Of a DNA stretch of 64,000 bases, positions 27,555 through 35,878 are shown piece after piece. This DNA is from Microvirga terrae (GTDB lineage: Bacteria > Pseudomonadota > Alphaproteobacteria > Rhizobiales > Beijerinckiaceae). The position numbers were made by a program, and so were the translations under genes. Positions within the stretch are counted from its first letter, which is position 1. Every line of letters starts with the position of its first letter. The DNA lies in contig NZ_CP102845.1 of assembly GCF_013307435.2 (NCBI RefSeq), positions 2,365,001 to 2,429,000 on the forward strand. The letters are read 5' to 3'. Under the pieces are notes generated by a model. The model worked only from the letters and a program-made list of their open reading frames with translations, had not been told where the DNA came from and made no database searches.

Positions 27555-28133
27555 GCGGTGCTCGTGATACCGAAGTTCGCGACAGCGCGAGCCGGTGACG
27601 GCGCCGACAAGGGTCAGGTTCATTGACCTATACGCATTGATGATCCATCGGCTGTGAAAGCCCGCGACTTCACTGCTTGATATGGAGGAGTTCTTCCTAG
27701 AATATTCATTCCAAGAACATCGCAAGCCCGCACCAGACGGGCAGGACGAATGAACGGGGCCTGGAGGAAGCGCATGCTTGAAGGCGAGCGCGCGACGCGG
27801 ACGTATCATCGGTCGGTGGCCGATCCGGATGGATCCATCCGGACGAACCATCCTGCCGACTCGCCGCCGTTCGGCCGGCTCATCGCGGATGTCCTATGAG
27901 ACCTTGTCCCGCGAGTTCGTGCCCATGATTTCTCGCCCACGCCTTCCTGGAAGATCCGGCCCGGCGCCCTGGCAATGACGCGGACCGGTGCATGAATCCT
28001 CATCCCATTCGAAACGGCGCACGTCCATGCCGAGAGGAGGGCGGCGCCGGGGATCGATCAACCTCAAATGCGCGGCCCAACCGGGGCGGCTGCGCATGCC
28101 ACCAGAGATCCCGGACTACGGAGGATACGAACG
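27555..28133. other. Long intergenic region upstream of sugar ABC importer
   Basis: This region of nearly 580 bases holds the promoter region of the downstream ABC operon. Its left part is A+T-richer around 27640-27720, with a GAATATTC palindrome inside it, and its right part is G+C-rich. One short open frame with a good ribosome-binding site (27774-27899) is listed separately. I see no other supported gene or RNA. Confidence 0.45.
27774..27899 (+). CDS. Possible small protein or leader peptide (41 residues)
   Basis: ATG 27774 is preceded by GGAGGAA at 27763-27769, an ideal ribosome-binding site, and the frame runs 41 codons to TGA 27897-27899. The product begins MLEGERATRT and is hydrophilic, with no membrane segment or family I recognise. 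It lies 235 bases upstream of the binding-protein gene of a sugar ABC importer, so it could be a leader peptide. The only support is the start signal, so chance occurrence is quite possible. Confidence 0.25.
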   Translation: MLEGERATRTYHRSVADPDGSIRTNHPADSPPFGRLIADVL

Positions 28134-29450
28134 ATGACCCTGTCTAGACGTGATCTGCTTCTTGGGACCGCCGGCCTTGCGGGCGCGGCGGGAACCGGGC
28201 TTCTGAATGCCGGGCCGGCCTTCGCGCAGGCGGCCGCCCCGCAATACAAGCCGGAGCAGGGCGCGACCCTGCGCGTGCTGCGCTGGACCCCCTTCGTGAA
28301 GGGCGACGAGGATTCCTGGCTCGCCAACACGAAGAAGTTCACCGAGGCGACCGGCGTCGAGGTGCGCGTCGACAAGGAGAGCTGGGAGGACATCCGGCCG
28401 AAGGCGGCGGTCGCGGCGAATGTCGGCTCGGGGCCGGACGTGATGCTCGTCTGGTTCGACGATCCGTTCCAGTATCCGGACAAGCTCCTCGACGTCACGG
28501 ACATCGGCAACAGCTTCGCCAGCAAATATGGCGGCTATTATCCGGGTCCCGAGGGCTATGCCAAGCAGGGCGACAAGTTCATCGCGCTTCCGCTTGCGGC
28601 GATCGGCAACGGCATTCTCTACCGCGAGAGCATGATCAAGCAGGCGGGCTTCTCGAAATTCCCCGAGAAGTCGGACGAGTTCCTTGAACTGTGCAAGGCG
28701 CTCAAGGCGAAGAGCAAGCCGGCCGGGTTCGCGCTCGGCAAGGCGGTCGGCGACGGCAACAACTTCGCCCATTGGATCGTCTGGAGCCACGGCGGCAAGA
28801 TGGTCGACGAGAGCGGCAAGGTGGTCATCAACTCGCCCGAGACGATCAAGGCGCTGCAATATGCCCGCGAGCTCTACCAGACCTTCATTCCGGGCACGGA
28901 GAGCTGGCTCGACATCAACAACAACCGCGTCTTCCTGGCCGGCGACGTGTCCGTGACGGCGAACGGCGTCTCGCTCTACTACTCGGCCAAGAACGACCCG
29001 AAGATGGCCGAGATGGCGCAGGACATCCGCTCGACGACCCTGCCGGTCGGCCCGGTCGGCCAGCCCGTCGAGCTGCACCAGACCACCTCGGCGGTGATCT
29101 TCAAGTACACGAAGTTCCCGAACGCGGCGCGCGCCTATCTGCAGTTCATGCTCGACAAGCCGCAGATGGACGCGTGGATCACCGGTTCGAGCGCCTATTG
29201 CTGCCCGCCTCTGAAGGGCCTGATCGACAATCCGGTCTGGACCTCGGATCCGGTCCACGAGCCCTACAAGCGGGCGTCGTCGACCCTGCGGCCCAACGGT
29301 TACGCCGGTCCGCTCGGCTATGCCTCGGCGGCCACGATGGCGGATTACGTCATGGTGGACATGGTGGCCGAGGCTGCCACCGGGCAGCGTACGCCCGAGG
29401 AAGCGGCCAAGCGCGCCGAGCAGCGGGCGAACCGCTACTACCGCGTCTGA
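28134..29450 (+). CDS. Sugar ABC transporter substrate-binding protein (SBP family 1, Tat-type signal)
   Basis: The 438-residue protein starts with a twin-arginine signal (SRRDLLLGTAG, hydrophobic core, AFAQA cleavage), so it is probably exported folded by Tat. The mature part is an extracellular solute-binding protein of the maltose/sn-glycerol-3-phosphate type, with GSGPDVMLVWFDDPFQYPDKL and NGILYRESMIKQAGF. It leads an operon with two MalF/MalG-like permeases. Ligands of this family are usually sugars or polyols. GGAGGATACGAACG gives a strong ribosome-binding site before ATG 28134. Confidence 0.92.
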   Translation: MTLSRRDLLLGTAGLAGAAGTGLLNAGPAFAQAAAPQYKPEQGATLRVLRWTPFVKGDEDSWLANTKKFTEATGVEVRVDKESWEDIRPKAAVAANVGSGPDVMLVWFDDPFQYPDKLLDVTDIGNSFASKYGGYYPGPEGYAKQGDKFIALPLAAIGNGILYRESMIKQAGFSKFPEKSDEFLELCKALKAKSKPAGFALGKAVGDGNNFAHWIVWSHGGKMVDESGKVVINSPETIKALQYARELYQTFIPGTESWLDINNNRVFLAGDVSVTANGVSLYYSAKNDPKMAEMAQDIRSTTLPVGPVGQPVELHQTTSAVIFKYTKFPNAARAYLQFMLDKPQMDAWITGSSAYCCPPLKGLIDNPVWTSDPVHEPYKRASSTLRPNGYAGPLGYASAATMADYVMVDMVAEAATGQRTPEEAAKRAEQRANRYYRV

Positions 29451-29460
29451 CGAACCTGAA

Positions 29461-29489
29461 GGGACGGCGTGCGAGCGCCGTCCCTTTTT
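29461..29489 (+). terminator. Rho-independent terminator/attenuator inside ABC operon
   Basis: GGGACGGCG (29461-29469) and CGCCGTCCC (29476-29484) form a perfect nine-pair stem with a six-base loop, followed directly by TTTTT. It lies ten bases after the binding-protein stop and before the permease start (29516). Partial termination here would give excess binding protein over permeases. Confidence 0.85.
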
Positions 29490-29515
29490 CCTGTTGATGA
29501 TGTTGGAGGCGCACC

Positions 29516-30463
29516 ATGGTCGATGCCGCCCTTACCCGCGCCGGCGCGACGACTGCGTCCGCCCGCACGCCGCTCATGCAGAACAAGGCTTTTCTCGGCC
29601 TGCTCTTCATGCTCCCGGCGGCGCTTTTTCTTGTCGTCTTCCTGTCGTACCCGCTGGGGCTCGGCGTCTGGCTCGGCTTCACCGACACGCGCATCGGTCG
29701 CTCGGGCGTCTTCGTCGGGCTGGAGAACTACCAGCTGCTCTGGGAAGACAGCATCTTCTGGCTCTCGGTGTTCAACACGATCCTGTACACCGTGGTGGCG
29801 TCGATCCTGAAGTTCATGCTGGGCCTCTGGCTTGCGCTTCTCCTCAACGAGCATCTGCCGTTCAAGGCCTTCATCCGCGCCATCGTGCTCCTGCCCTGGG
29901 TGGTTCCGACCGTGCTGTCGGCCATCGCCTTCTGGTGGATCTACGACGCCCAGTTCTCGATCATCTCCTGGGCGCTCATGAAGATCGGATTGATCGATTC
30001 GCCGATCAACTTCCTGGGCTCTCCGAACAACGCCCGCGCAACGGTGATCTTCACCAATGTCTGGCGCGGCATCCCGTTCGTGGCGATCACGCTGCTGGCG
30101 GGCCTTCAGACGATCTCGCCCTCGCTCCATGAGGCGGCGACGCTGGACGGCGCCACCTCCTGGCAGCGGTTCCGATTCATCACCCTGCCCATGCTCTCGC
30201 CGCTGATCGCCGTGGTGATGACCTTCTCGGTGCTGTTCACCTTCACGGATTTCCAGCTCATCTACGTGCTGACCCGCGGTGGGCCGCTCAACGCGACGCA
30301 TCTCATGGCGACCCTGAGCTTCCAGCGGGCCATCCCCGGCGGCCAGCTCGGCGAGGGCGCGGCCATCGCCGTGGCCATGGTGCCGTTCCTTCTCTCTGCC
30401 ATTCTGTTCAGTTATTTCGGGCTGCAGCGCCGCCGCTGGCAGCAGGGAGGAACCGACGCATGA
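29516..30463 (+). CDS. Sugar ABC transporter permease, MalF/UgpA-like
   Basis: The protein has 315 residues with six membrane segments. The first is LLFMLPAALFLVVFLSYPLGLGVWLGFTD, typical of UgpA-like permeases. The EAA loop is SLHEAATLDGATSWQRFRFITLPMLSP. GTLxTDFQLIYVLTRGGP is a further family marker. ATG is preceded by GTTGGAGGCGC. It pairs with the next gene, whose start overlaps its stop by four bases. Confidence 0.92.
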   Translation: MVDAALTRAGATTASARTPLMQNKAFLGLLFMLPAALFLVVFLSYPLGLGVWLGFTDTRIGRSGVFVGLENYQLLWEDSIFWLSVFNTILYTVVASILKFMLGLWLALLLNEHLPFKAFIRAIVLLPWVVPTVLSAIAFWWIYDAQFSIISWALMKIGLIDSPINFLGSPNNARATVIFTNVWRGIPFVAITLLAGLQTISPSLHEAATLDGATSWQRFRFITLPMLSPLIAVVMTFSVLFTFTDFQLIYVLTRGGPLNATHLMATLSFQRAIPGGQLGEGAAIAVAMVPFLLSAILFSYFGLQRRRWQQGGTDA

Positions 30464-31359
30464 CCTCGAGCGCCAGACCCGTCAGCCCTGCCGCCGCCGA
30501 CGATACCGTCGGCATGAGCTATCTGAACCGCACGCCGCAAAGGCTGCTCACGGTTTACCTGCCCCTGGGCATCTTCGTGATCGTCCTCCTGTTCCCGTTC
30601 TACTGGATGACGATCACGGCCCTGAAGCCCAACGAGGAGCTGAACAACTTCCGCGACTACAATCCGTTCTGGCCGGCCAGCCCGACCCTGCAGAACATCA
30701 AGTATCTCCTGTTCGAGACCTCCTATCCGGGCTGGCTCGTCAACACGATGGTGGTGGCCATCGGGTCGACCATCCTGTCGCTCGCCGCGTCGGTGTTCGC
30801 CGCCTATGCGATCGAGCGCGTGCGCTTTCCCGGCTCGCGCTGGACCGGCCTTGCGATCTTCCTGGCCTATCTGGTGCCGCCCTCGATCCTGTTCATTCCG
30901 CTCGCCGTGATGATCTTCAAGTTCGGGATCTACGATTCGAAGCTTGCCCTGATCTTCACTTATCCGACCTTCCTGATCCCGTTCTGCACCTGGCTGCTGA
31001 TGGGCTATTTCCGGTCGATTCCCTACGAGCTGGAGGAATGCGCGCTGGTCGACGGGGCCTCGCGCTGGCAGATCCTGACCCGGATCATGCTGCCGCTCGC
31101 GGTGCCGGGCCTCATCTCGGCCGGCATCTTCGCCTTCACGCTCTCCTGGAACGAGTTCATCTACGCACTCACCTTCATCCAGTCGTCGGAGAACAAGACC
31201 GTGCCGGTGGGCGTGCTGACCGAGCTCGTGCGCGGCGACGTCTACGAATGGGGAGCCCTCATGGCGGGGGCGCTTCTGGGCTCGCTCCCGGTCGTGCTGC
31301 TCTACTCGTTCTTCGTCGATTACTACGTGTCGTCGATGACGGGCGCCGTGAAGGAATAG
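30460..31359 (+). CDS. Sugar ABC transporter permease, MalG/UgpE-like
   Basis: The 299-residue protein has six membrane segments, the FPFYWMTITALKPNEEL N-terminal pattern and the EAA loop YELEECALVDGASRWQILTRIMLPLAVPG. SWNEFIYALTF is also typical of MalG-type permeases. It closes the operon; no ATPase gene follows. A shared MsmK/UgpC-type ATPase encoded elsewhere is needed to energise the transporter. A paired palindromic repeat follows the stop codon. Confidence 0.92.
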   Translation: MTSSARPVSPAAADDTVGMSYLNRTPQRLLTVYLPLGIFVIVLLFPFYWMTITALKPNEELNNFRDYNPFWPASPTLQNIKYLLFETSYPGWLVNTMVVAIGSTILSLAASVFAAYAIERVRFPGSRWTGLAIFLAYLVPPSILFIPLAVMIFKFGIYDSKLALIFTYPTFLIPFCTWLLMGYFRSIPYELEECALVDGASRWQILTRIMLPLAVPGLISAGIFAFTLSWNEFIYALTFIQSSENKTVPVGVLTELVRGDVYEWGALMAGALLGSLPVVLLYSFFVDYYVSSMTGAVKE

Positions 31360-31395
31360 GCGAGGGCGGCGACCTGTTCACGCCGACCTTTTCTC

Positions 31396-31490
31396 GTCAT
31401 GGCCGGGCTTGTCCCGGCCATCCCGATTGTTTCGAGCGCGGTGCCCTTCCAATAGGGATCACCGGGACAAGCCCTGGGATGACGTGGAGG
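31396..31490. repeat. Paired palindromic intergenic repeat, copy 1
   Basis: ATGGCCGGG with CCCGGCCAT (31399-31421) and, about 35 bases on, an imperfect ATCACCGGGACAAGCCC...GATGACGTGG element make a two-palindrome unit. The same building blocks recur at 43746, 45922 and 47299. It lies between convergent genes and may act as transcription boundary. Confidence 0.75.
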
Positions 31491-31515
31491 GTGAACGCCC
31501 TTTCCGGATGAGGCT

Positions 31516-31902
31516 CTACCCCGGCGGCAGGGGACGCGGGCGCGATCCGCTGTCGATCGCGACGAACGTGAAGATGGCCTCGGTGACCTTGATCTGCTCG
31601 TCGCCGTCGCGCGAGCGCCGCCAGGCCTCGACCTGGAACTTCATGGAGGTCCGCCCGGTGGAGATCAGGTCCGCATAGACCGAGACCTCGTCGCCCACAT
31701 GGACGGGCGAATGGAACGCCATGCCGTCGACCGCCACGGTGACGCAGCGCCCTCGCGCCCGTCTGGCGGCCGCGTTGCCGGCGGCCAGATCCATCTGGGA
31801 CATCAGCCAGCCGCCGAAGATGTCGCCGGCCGGGTTGGTGTCGGACGGCATGGCGATGGTGCGGATGACCGGCAGGCGTGCGTGCAACTCTTCCGGCGTC
31901 AT
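31516..31902 (-). CDS. Acyl-CoA thioesterase, YciA-like (hotdog fold)
   Basis: The 128-residue hotdog-fold protein contains NPAGDIFGGWLMSQMDLAAG, where the Asp is the catalytic residue of YciA-type acyl-CoA thioesterases, and the matching VHVGDEVSVYADLISTGRTS strand region. These enzymes hydrolyse a broad range of acyl-CoAs in the cytoplasm. It is a single gene, convergent with the sugar permease and separated by 158 bases from the downstream TctC gene. It therefore does not clearly belong to a neighbouring pathway. Confidence 0.9.
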   Translation of the reverse strand: MTPEELHARLPVIRTIAMPSDTNPAGDIFGGWLMSQMDLAAGNAAARRARGRCVTVAVDGMAFHSPVHVGDEVSVYADLISTGRTSMKFQVEAWRRSRDGDEQIKVTEAIFTFVAIDSGSRPRPLPPG

Positions 31903-32060
31903 GCTGCGTTCCCGTCGATGGGCCCTGCGGCGAGGAAAAGGGCCCCTTGCAGAAAAGGCTCCATGACGGTTCTCGCCATGGAGCCTTGCAGGATGCCGGA
32001 ACCAGTGTGAACAGGCAATGCGGGCGGCCGCGCGGTCGCGGCCGCCGCTCAGGTTCTCGA

Positions 32061-33050
32061 TCAGTTCATGGCGATGGACGACTTGCCGATGATCTCGGCC
32101 CAGCGGGCGGATTCGGCCTTCATCATGGCGGCGAATTCCTCCGGGCTGTTGCCGATCGGCTCCGCGCCTTCGTTCTCGAGCCGCTCGCGCACCACGCCGT
32201 TCTTGATCGTCTCGACCGTTGCGGTCCGGATCTTGTCGGCGATGTCCTTGGGCGTTCCCTTCGGCACCGCGAAGCCGTACCAGGCGGTGGCCTCGTAGGC
32301 CGGCCAGCCGCTCTCGGCCACGGAGGGCACGTCCGGGAATTTCTTGGCCCGGGTCTTCGACGTCACGGCGAGGACGCGGGCGTCATGGCTCTCGATCAGG
32401 CCGAGGACGGACGGGACCGTGGTGACCATGAAGTCCATGCGGCCGCCGAGGAAGTCGTTCAGCGCCGGGCCGGCCCCCTTGTAGGGCACGTGGACCGCGT
32501 CGAACTTGGCCTCCTGGGCCAGGAGCACCGTGGCGAGGTGGCTCGCCGAGCCGTTGCCGGCGGACCCGTAGGTCAGCTTGCCCGGGTTCTTCTGGCCGTA
32601 CTCGATCAGCTCCTTGACCGTCTTGTACGGGGAGTTCTTCGGCACGACCACGACCAGCGGGGCGGCGGTGATCAGGGTCAGGGGATCGAAGGCGGTGAGC
32701 GGATCGATCTTGACGCTCTTGAACAGGTGCGGGTTGACCACCATCGGGCCCTGGTTGGCCATCAGGACCGTGTAGCCGTCCGGGGCGGCGCTGGCGGCCT
32801 GCTGCGTGGCGATGTTGCCGCCGGCGGATCCGTTGTTCTCGACGGTCAGGTTCTGCCCCAGCTTCTCGCTCACTCCCTGGGCGACGAGGCGCGCGATGGC
32901 GTCCGTGCCGCCGCCGGCCGCATAGGGGACGACGAGCTTCATGGGACGGGTCGGGAAGGCGTCCTGCGCGAAGGCGCCGCTAAAGGGCAGCGTGATCGTG
33001 GCCAGCGTGGCCAGGGCGGCGGAGCAGACGAGGCGGCGTGTGGGTGTCAT
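32061..33050 (-). CDS. Tripartite tricarboxylate transporter substrate-binding protein (TctC/Bug)
   Basis: The 329-residue protein has a signal peptide (cleavage after GAFAQ) and the Bug-family pattern: PMKLVVPYAAGGGTDAIARL, GSAGGNIATQQAASAAPDGYT, TYGSAGNGSASHLATVLL and AWYGFAVPKGTP. Bug proteins bind small carboxylates in the periplasm. No TctA or TctB membrane subunits are present in the window, which is usual for expanded Bug families. Start ATG 33050 has AGAGGAGAAAA before it. Its first 71 bases overlap the end of the upstream PrpF-like gene in another frame. Confidence 0.92.
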   Translation of the reverse strand: MTPTRRLVCSAALATLATITLPFSGAFAQDAFPTRPMKLVVPYAAGGGTDAIARLVAQGVSEKLGQNLTVENNGSAGGNIATQQAASAAPDGYTVLMANQGPMVVNPHLFKSVKIDPLTAFDPLTLITAAPLVVVVPKNSPYKTVKELIEYGQKNPGKLTYGSAGNGSASHLATVLLAQEAKFDAVHVPYKGAGPALNDFLGGRMDFMVTTVPSVLGLIESHDARVLAVTSKTRAKKFPDVPSVAESGWPAYEATAWYGFAVPKGTPKDIADKIRTATVETIKNGVVRERLENEGAEPIGNSPEEFAAMMKAESARWAEIIGKSSIAMN

Positions 33051-34188
33051 GAGCGTTTTCTCCTCTTTGTTGTAGACCTTCCGGGGGCGCAAGGACAGCG
33101 CTTGCCGGGACGATGATCCTGCCTTCGAAGATGCGGCGGGCGGTGCGGACGAGGCTCGCCCGCGCGATCCGGCCGGACGGGTCGATGCTCAGATCGACCT
33201 CGATGCGGCCGCTCGGGTGCTCGACCGTCACCAGGGACGAGAGGGCGGGCGCCGCAAGATCGTGCGCGACGCTGCCCGGCAGCCGGCAGGCGGCGGCGAC
33301 GCAGAGGGCGCCCGTGACCGCGTGGCCCTTGTGGCAGCGGCTCGCGTTCATGAGGTAGCGCGACGTGATCGTGCCGCCGTGGCGGGCTCGGGACAGGATG
33401 CCGACCTTGGGCACGACGCTGCCGGACACGTCGCCGAGGCCCATGCGCAGGCCGGCCTCGCGGCGGATCGTTTCGAGGCGGGCGAGCAGGTCGGCGTCCG
33501 CCTCGATCGCGTCCGGCGTCTCGTCGCCGGAAAGGCCGAGATCGCCCGCCGACAGGAGCACCATGGGCATCGCATAATCGACGAGGGTCACCGGAGTGTT
33601 GTCGATGAACTCGCGCTCCTGCCCGGTCGGCAGGAGCGCGCCGGTCTTGGACCCGAGGGCGTCGAGGAAGGTGAGCCGGACCGGGGCGGCGGTGCCGGGC
33701 ACGCCGTCGATCACCGTCTCGCCCTCGTATTCCACGGCCCCATGAGGTGTCTGGACCACGGCCTCGACGGTGGTGGCCGTGTTGCGGTTGAAGATCCTGA
33801 CCAGGGTCTCGCCCGCCTGCGCCGGCACCAGGCCGGCCTCGATGGCGAAGGGGCCGACCGCAGACAGCATGTTGCCGCAGTTCGGGCTGAAATCGACGAG
33901 CTCCCGGTCGGTGGCCACCTGGGCGAACAGGTAATCCACGTCGGCGTCCGGCCGGGACCCCGGGGCGATGATCGCCACCTTGCTGGTCATCGGGTTGCCG
34001 CCGCCGATCCCGTTCACCTGGAGCCCATGGGGGGATCCCATGGCGGCGAGGAGGAAGCGGTCGCGCTCGGCCGGGTTGGCCGGCAGGTCCGCTTCCAGGA
34101 AGAACGGCCCCCGCGAGGTCCCGCCCCGCATGAGCACGCAGGGGACTTCGAGGGCGTTCTTCTTCGATGTGGCGAACGGAAGTGACAC
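32980..34188 (-). CDS. PrpF-family isomerase (4-oxalomesaconate tautomerase GalD-like)
   Basis: The protein has 402 residues from GTG 34188, the start I prefer because PrpF/GalD proteins begin a few residues before the IPCVLMRGGTSRGPFF motif. An in-frame TTG at 34230 is also possible. Other family features are NGIGGGNPMTSKVAII, FSPNCGNMLSAVGPFAIE with the active Cys, and NASRCHKGHAVTGA with a second conserved Cys. The family moves double bonds in unsaturated di- and tricarboxylates. The domain ends at about EGRIIVPAS; another 36 residues of unrelated sequence follow and run into the tctC gene, overlapping it by 71 bases. A TctC neighbour supports a carboxylate substrate. Confidence 0.85.
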   Translation of the reverse strand: MSLPFATSKKNALEVPCVLMRGGTSRGPFFLEADLPANPAERDRFLLAAMGSPHGLQVNGIGGGNPMTSKVAIIAPGSRPDADVDYLFAQVATDRELVDFSPNCGNMLSAVGPFAIEAGLVPAQAGETLVRIFNRNTATTVEAVVQTPHGAVEYEGETVIDGVPGTAAPVRLTFLDALGSKTGALLPTGQEREFIDNTPVTLVDYAMPMVLLSAGDLGLSGDETPDAIEADADLLARLETIRREAGLRMGLGDVSGSVVPKVGILSRARHGGTITSRYLMNASRCHKGHAVTGALCVAAACRLPGSVAHDLAAPALSSLVTVEHPSGRIEVDLSIDPSGRIARASLVRTARRIFEGRIIVPASAVLAPPEGLQQRGENAHDTHTPPRLLRRPGHAGHDHAAL

Positions 34189-34266
34189 AGCGAGATCCGG
34201 GTTTGTGGGTTGGCCATCCACACATCTCAAATCCGGAAACTGCTGTGAAATGCAAAGATCGGTGCT

Positions 34267-34289
34267 ATTGATGCTCCATGAGCATCAAT
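34267..34289. promoter_or_regulatory. Perfect palindrome covering the lysR start codon
   Basis: ATTGATGCTC (34267-34276) and GAGCATCAAT (34280-34289) are perfect ten-base arms around CAT. The lysR ATG is at 34278-34280, so the palindrome straddles it. It could be an operator for autoregulation or an mRNA hairpin that hides the start codon. Confidence 0.6.
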
Positions 34290-35180
34290 TTCGAAGCCTT
34301 GGACCTACGGGCCTTCGTGGCGGTCGTCGATCTCGAAGGATTCCACCGCGCCGCCGAGGCGCTGAACCTGTCCCAGCCGGCGCTCAGCCGCCGGATCCAG
34401 AGGCTCGAGGCCGCCGTCGGGGCGGCGCTCCTCGAGCGCACCACGCGGCGGGTGGCGCTCACGAACGTCGGGAGGGAATTCCTGCCGCTGGTGCGGCGCA
34501 TGCTCGACGAGTTCGATTCGAGCCTGTTCGCCATGCGGGAGATCGGCCAGCAGCGGGGCGGGCAGATCACGCTCGCCTGCGTGCCCACGGCGGCGTTCTA
34601 CTTCCTGCCCGGGGTCATCGCCCGCTTCAAGGAGCAGTACCCGAACATCCGGTTCCGGATCCTCGACCTGTCGGCCAACGAGGGGCTGGAGAGCGTGGCC
34701 CGCGGCGAGGTGGAGTTCGGCATCAACCTCCTGGGCGGGTCCGATCCGGAGCTGTCCTTCGAGCCCCTGCTGGAGGACCCCTTCGTGCTCGCCTGCCGGC
34801 GCGACCATCCCCTGGCGGCCAGGCAGACCCTGACCTGGTCCGACCTGGAAGGGCAGCCCCTCGTGGCGGTGAGCCGGAGCAGCGGCAACCGCATCCTGCT
34901 CGACGCCGCCCTGGTGCGGGCCGGCGTGCGCCTGAGCTGGTCCTACGAGGTGACCCACCTGTCCACGTCGCTCGGGCTGGTCGAGGCCGGGCTCGGCATC
35001 TCGGTGCTGCCGCGCCTCGCCACCCCGCAGGCCGAGCATCCGATCATCGTGACGCGGGCCATCGGGGACCCGGAGGTGTCGCGCACCATCGGGGTCGTGA
35101 GGCGCCGCGGCGCACGCCTGGCGCCCGCCGCCGAACGCTTTCTCGAAATGCTCCTCGGGACCTGGCGCAGCCCCGGCTAA
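34278..35180 (+). CDS. LysR-family transcriptional regulator
   Basis: The 300-residue protein has an N-terminal winged helix-turn-helix (LRAFVAVVDLEGFHRAAEAL, LSQPALSRRIQRLEAAVG, LLERTTRRVALT) and an effector domain (ITLACVPTAAFYFLPGVIARFKEQYP). It is divergent from the PrpF-like/TctC pair with about 90 bases between starts. It most likely regulates the pair in response to their carboxylate substrate. The coding start is embedded in a perfect inverted repeat. Confidence 0.92.
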   Translation: MSINFEALDLRAFVAVVDLEGFHRAAEALNLSQPALSRRIQRLEAAVGAALLERTTRRVALTNVGREFLPLVRRMLDEFDSSLFAMREIGQQRGGQITLACVPTAAFYFLPGVIARFKEQYPNIRFRILDLSANEGLESVARGEVEFGINLLGGSDPELSFEPLLEDPFVLACRRDHPLAARQTLTWSDLEGQPLVAVSRSSGNRILLDAALVRAGVRLSWSYEVTHLSTSLGLVEAGLGISVLPRLATPQAEHPIIVTRAIGDPEVSRTIGVVRRRGARLAPAAERFLEMLLGTWRSPG

Positions 35181-35193
35181 CGCGGCGGTCGGT

Positions 35194-35571
35194 TCAGCGC
35201 CCGATGGCCGCGCGGGCGGCCGTGAGAGCCCGCTCGCACGCGGCCCCGTCGCCGGCCTGATCGGCGGCGCGCGCCTGGGTCAGGGCCGCCAGGGCCTTCT
35301 CGTTCGAGGCCCCGTCTCCGAGCCGCGCCTCGGCCGTGGCGATGGAGCCCGGGGTGGGCTCGCGATGGTCCGTTGCGGCGGTGCTCTCAGCGCCCGTCCG
35401 GCCGGCGCCCGCGGTGGCGTCGATGCGCGCGTCGACCGCCGCCTGAACCCGGTCGATCTCCGCCCCGCAGGGACCCGCTTGGGCGGCCGGGGCGGCAAAG
35501 GCCGCCGCGAGAATCAGGACGGACGGCAAGCCCGTGATCCTGGCGCTTCCGATCCACTTCGATGTGACCAT
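35194..35571 (-). CDS. Small secreted protein of unknown function
   Basis: The 125-residue product has a clear signal peptide (MVTSKWIGSA, then a hydrophobic core, AAQAG cleavage). The mature part is about 90 residues and Ala-rich, with two cysteines far apart (PCGAEIDRVQ and ACERALTAAR) and helical ALTQARAADQAG repeats. I do not recognise a family. It resembles Ala-rich periplasmic proteins of Rhizobiales with a coiled or helical-bundle structure. It is convergent with lysR, 13 bases away, and divergent from the cassette that starts at 35961. Confidence 0.7.
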   Translation of the reverse strand: MVTSKWIGSARITGLPSVLILAAAFAAPAAQAGPCGAEIDRVQAAVDARIDATAGAGRTGAESTAATDHREPTPGSIATAEARLGDGASNEKALAALTQARAADQAGDGAACERALTAARAAIGR

Positions 35572-35723
35572 GGGACAAGCTCCTCCCAGCAGCGGATGAC
35601 GGTGTCGGCGTCAGGAACTCCTGGAAGGCCGGCCTGTGCGCCCAGGACACCGCGAGGGTATTCTGAGCTTCCGAAGCGGAACCGGCAACAGGGTGCTGGG
35701 GCAGGGGCGGCACCATCCGGTTC

Positions 35724-35739
35724 GTTCTGTAAAACGAAC
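35724..35739. promoter_or_regulatory. GTTC-N8-GAAC inverted repeat, site 1
   Basis: GTTCTGTAAAACGAAC lies about 220 bases upstream of the cassette start. It has the same arms and spacing as site 2. Confidence 0.45.
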
Positions 35740-35862
35740 ATCACGCAGAGAATCTGACGGGCCGAGACGCGTTAGCGGGCCCTTCGGGGCCTCGATTTCA
35801 GGACAAAAAGAACATTCCTTCCTGGATCAGCCCTGGAAGAGAAGATTTTACTCGTCCGGCCT

Positions 35863-35878
35863 GTTCTAAAAAAAGAAC
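35863..35878. promoter_or_regulatory. GTTC-N8-GAAC inverted repeat, site 2
   Basis: GTTCTAAAAAAAGAAC, extended to TGTTCT and AGAACA arms (35862-35879), lies about 82 bases before the GTG start of the binding protein. The flanking AAAAAGAACATTCC is repeated at 35805-35818 as a half-site. Confidence 0.5.
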
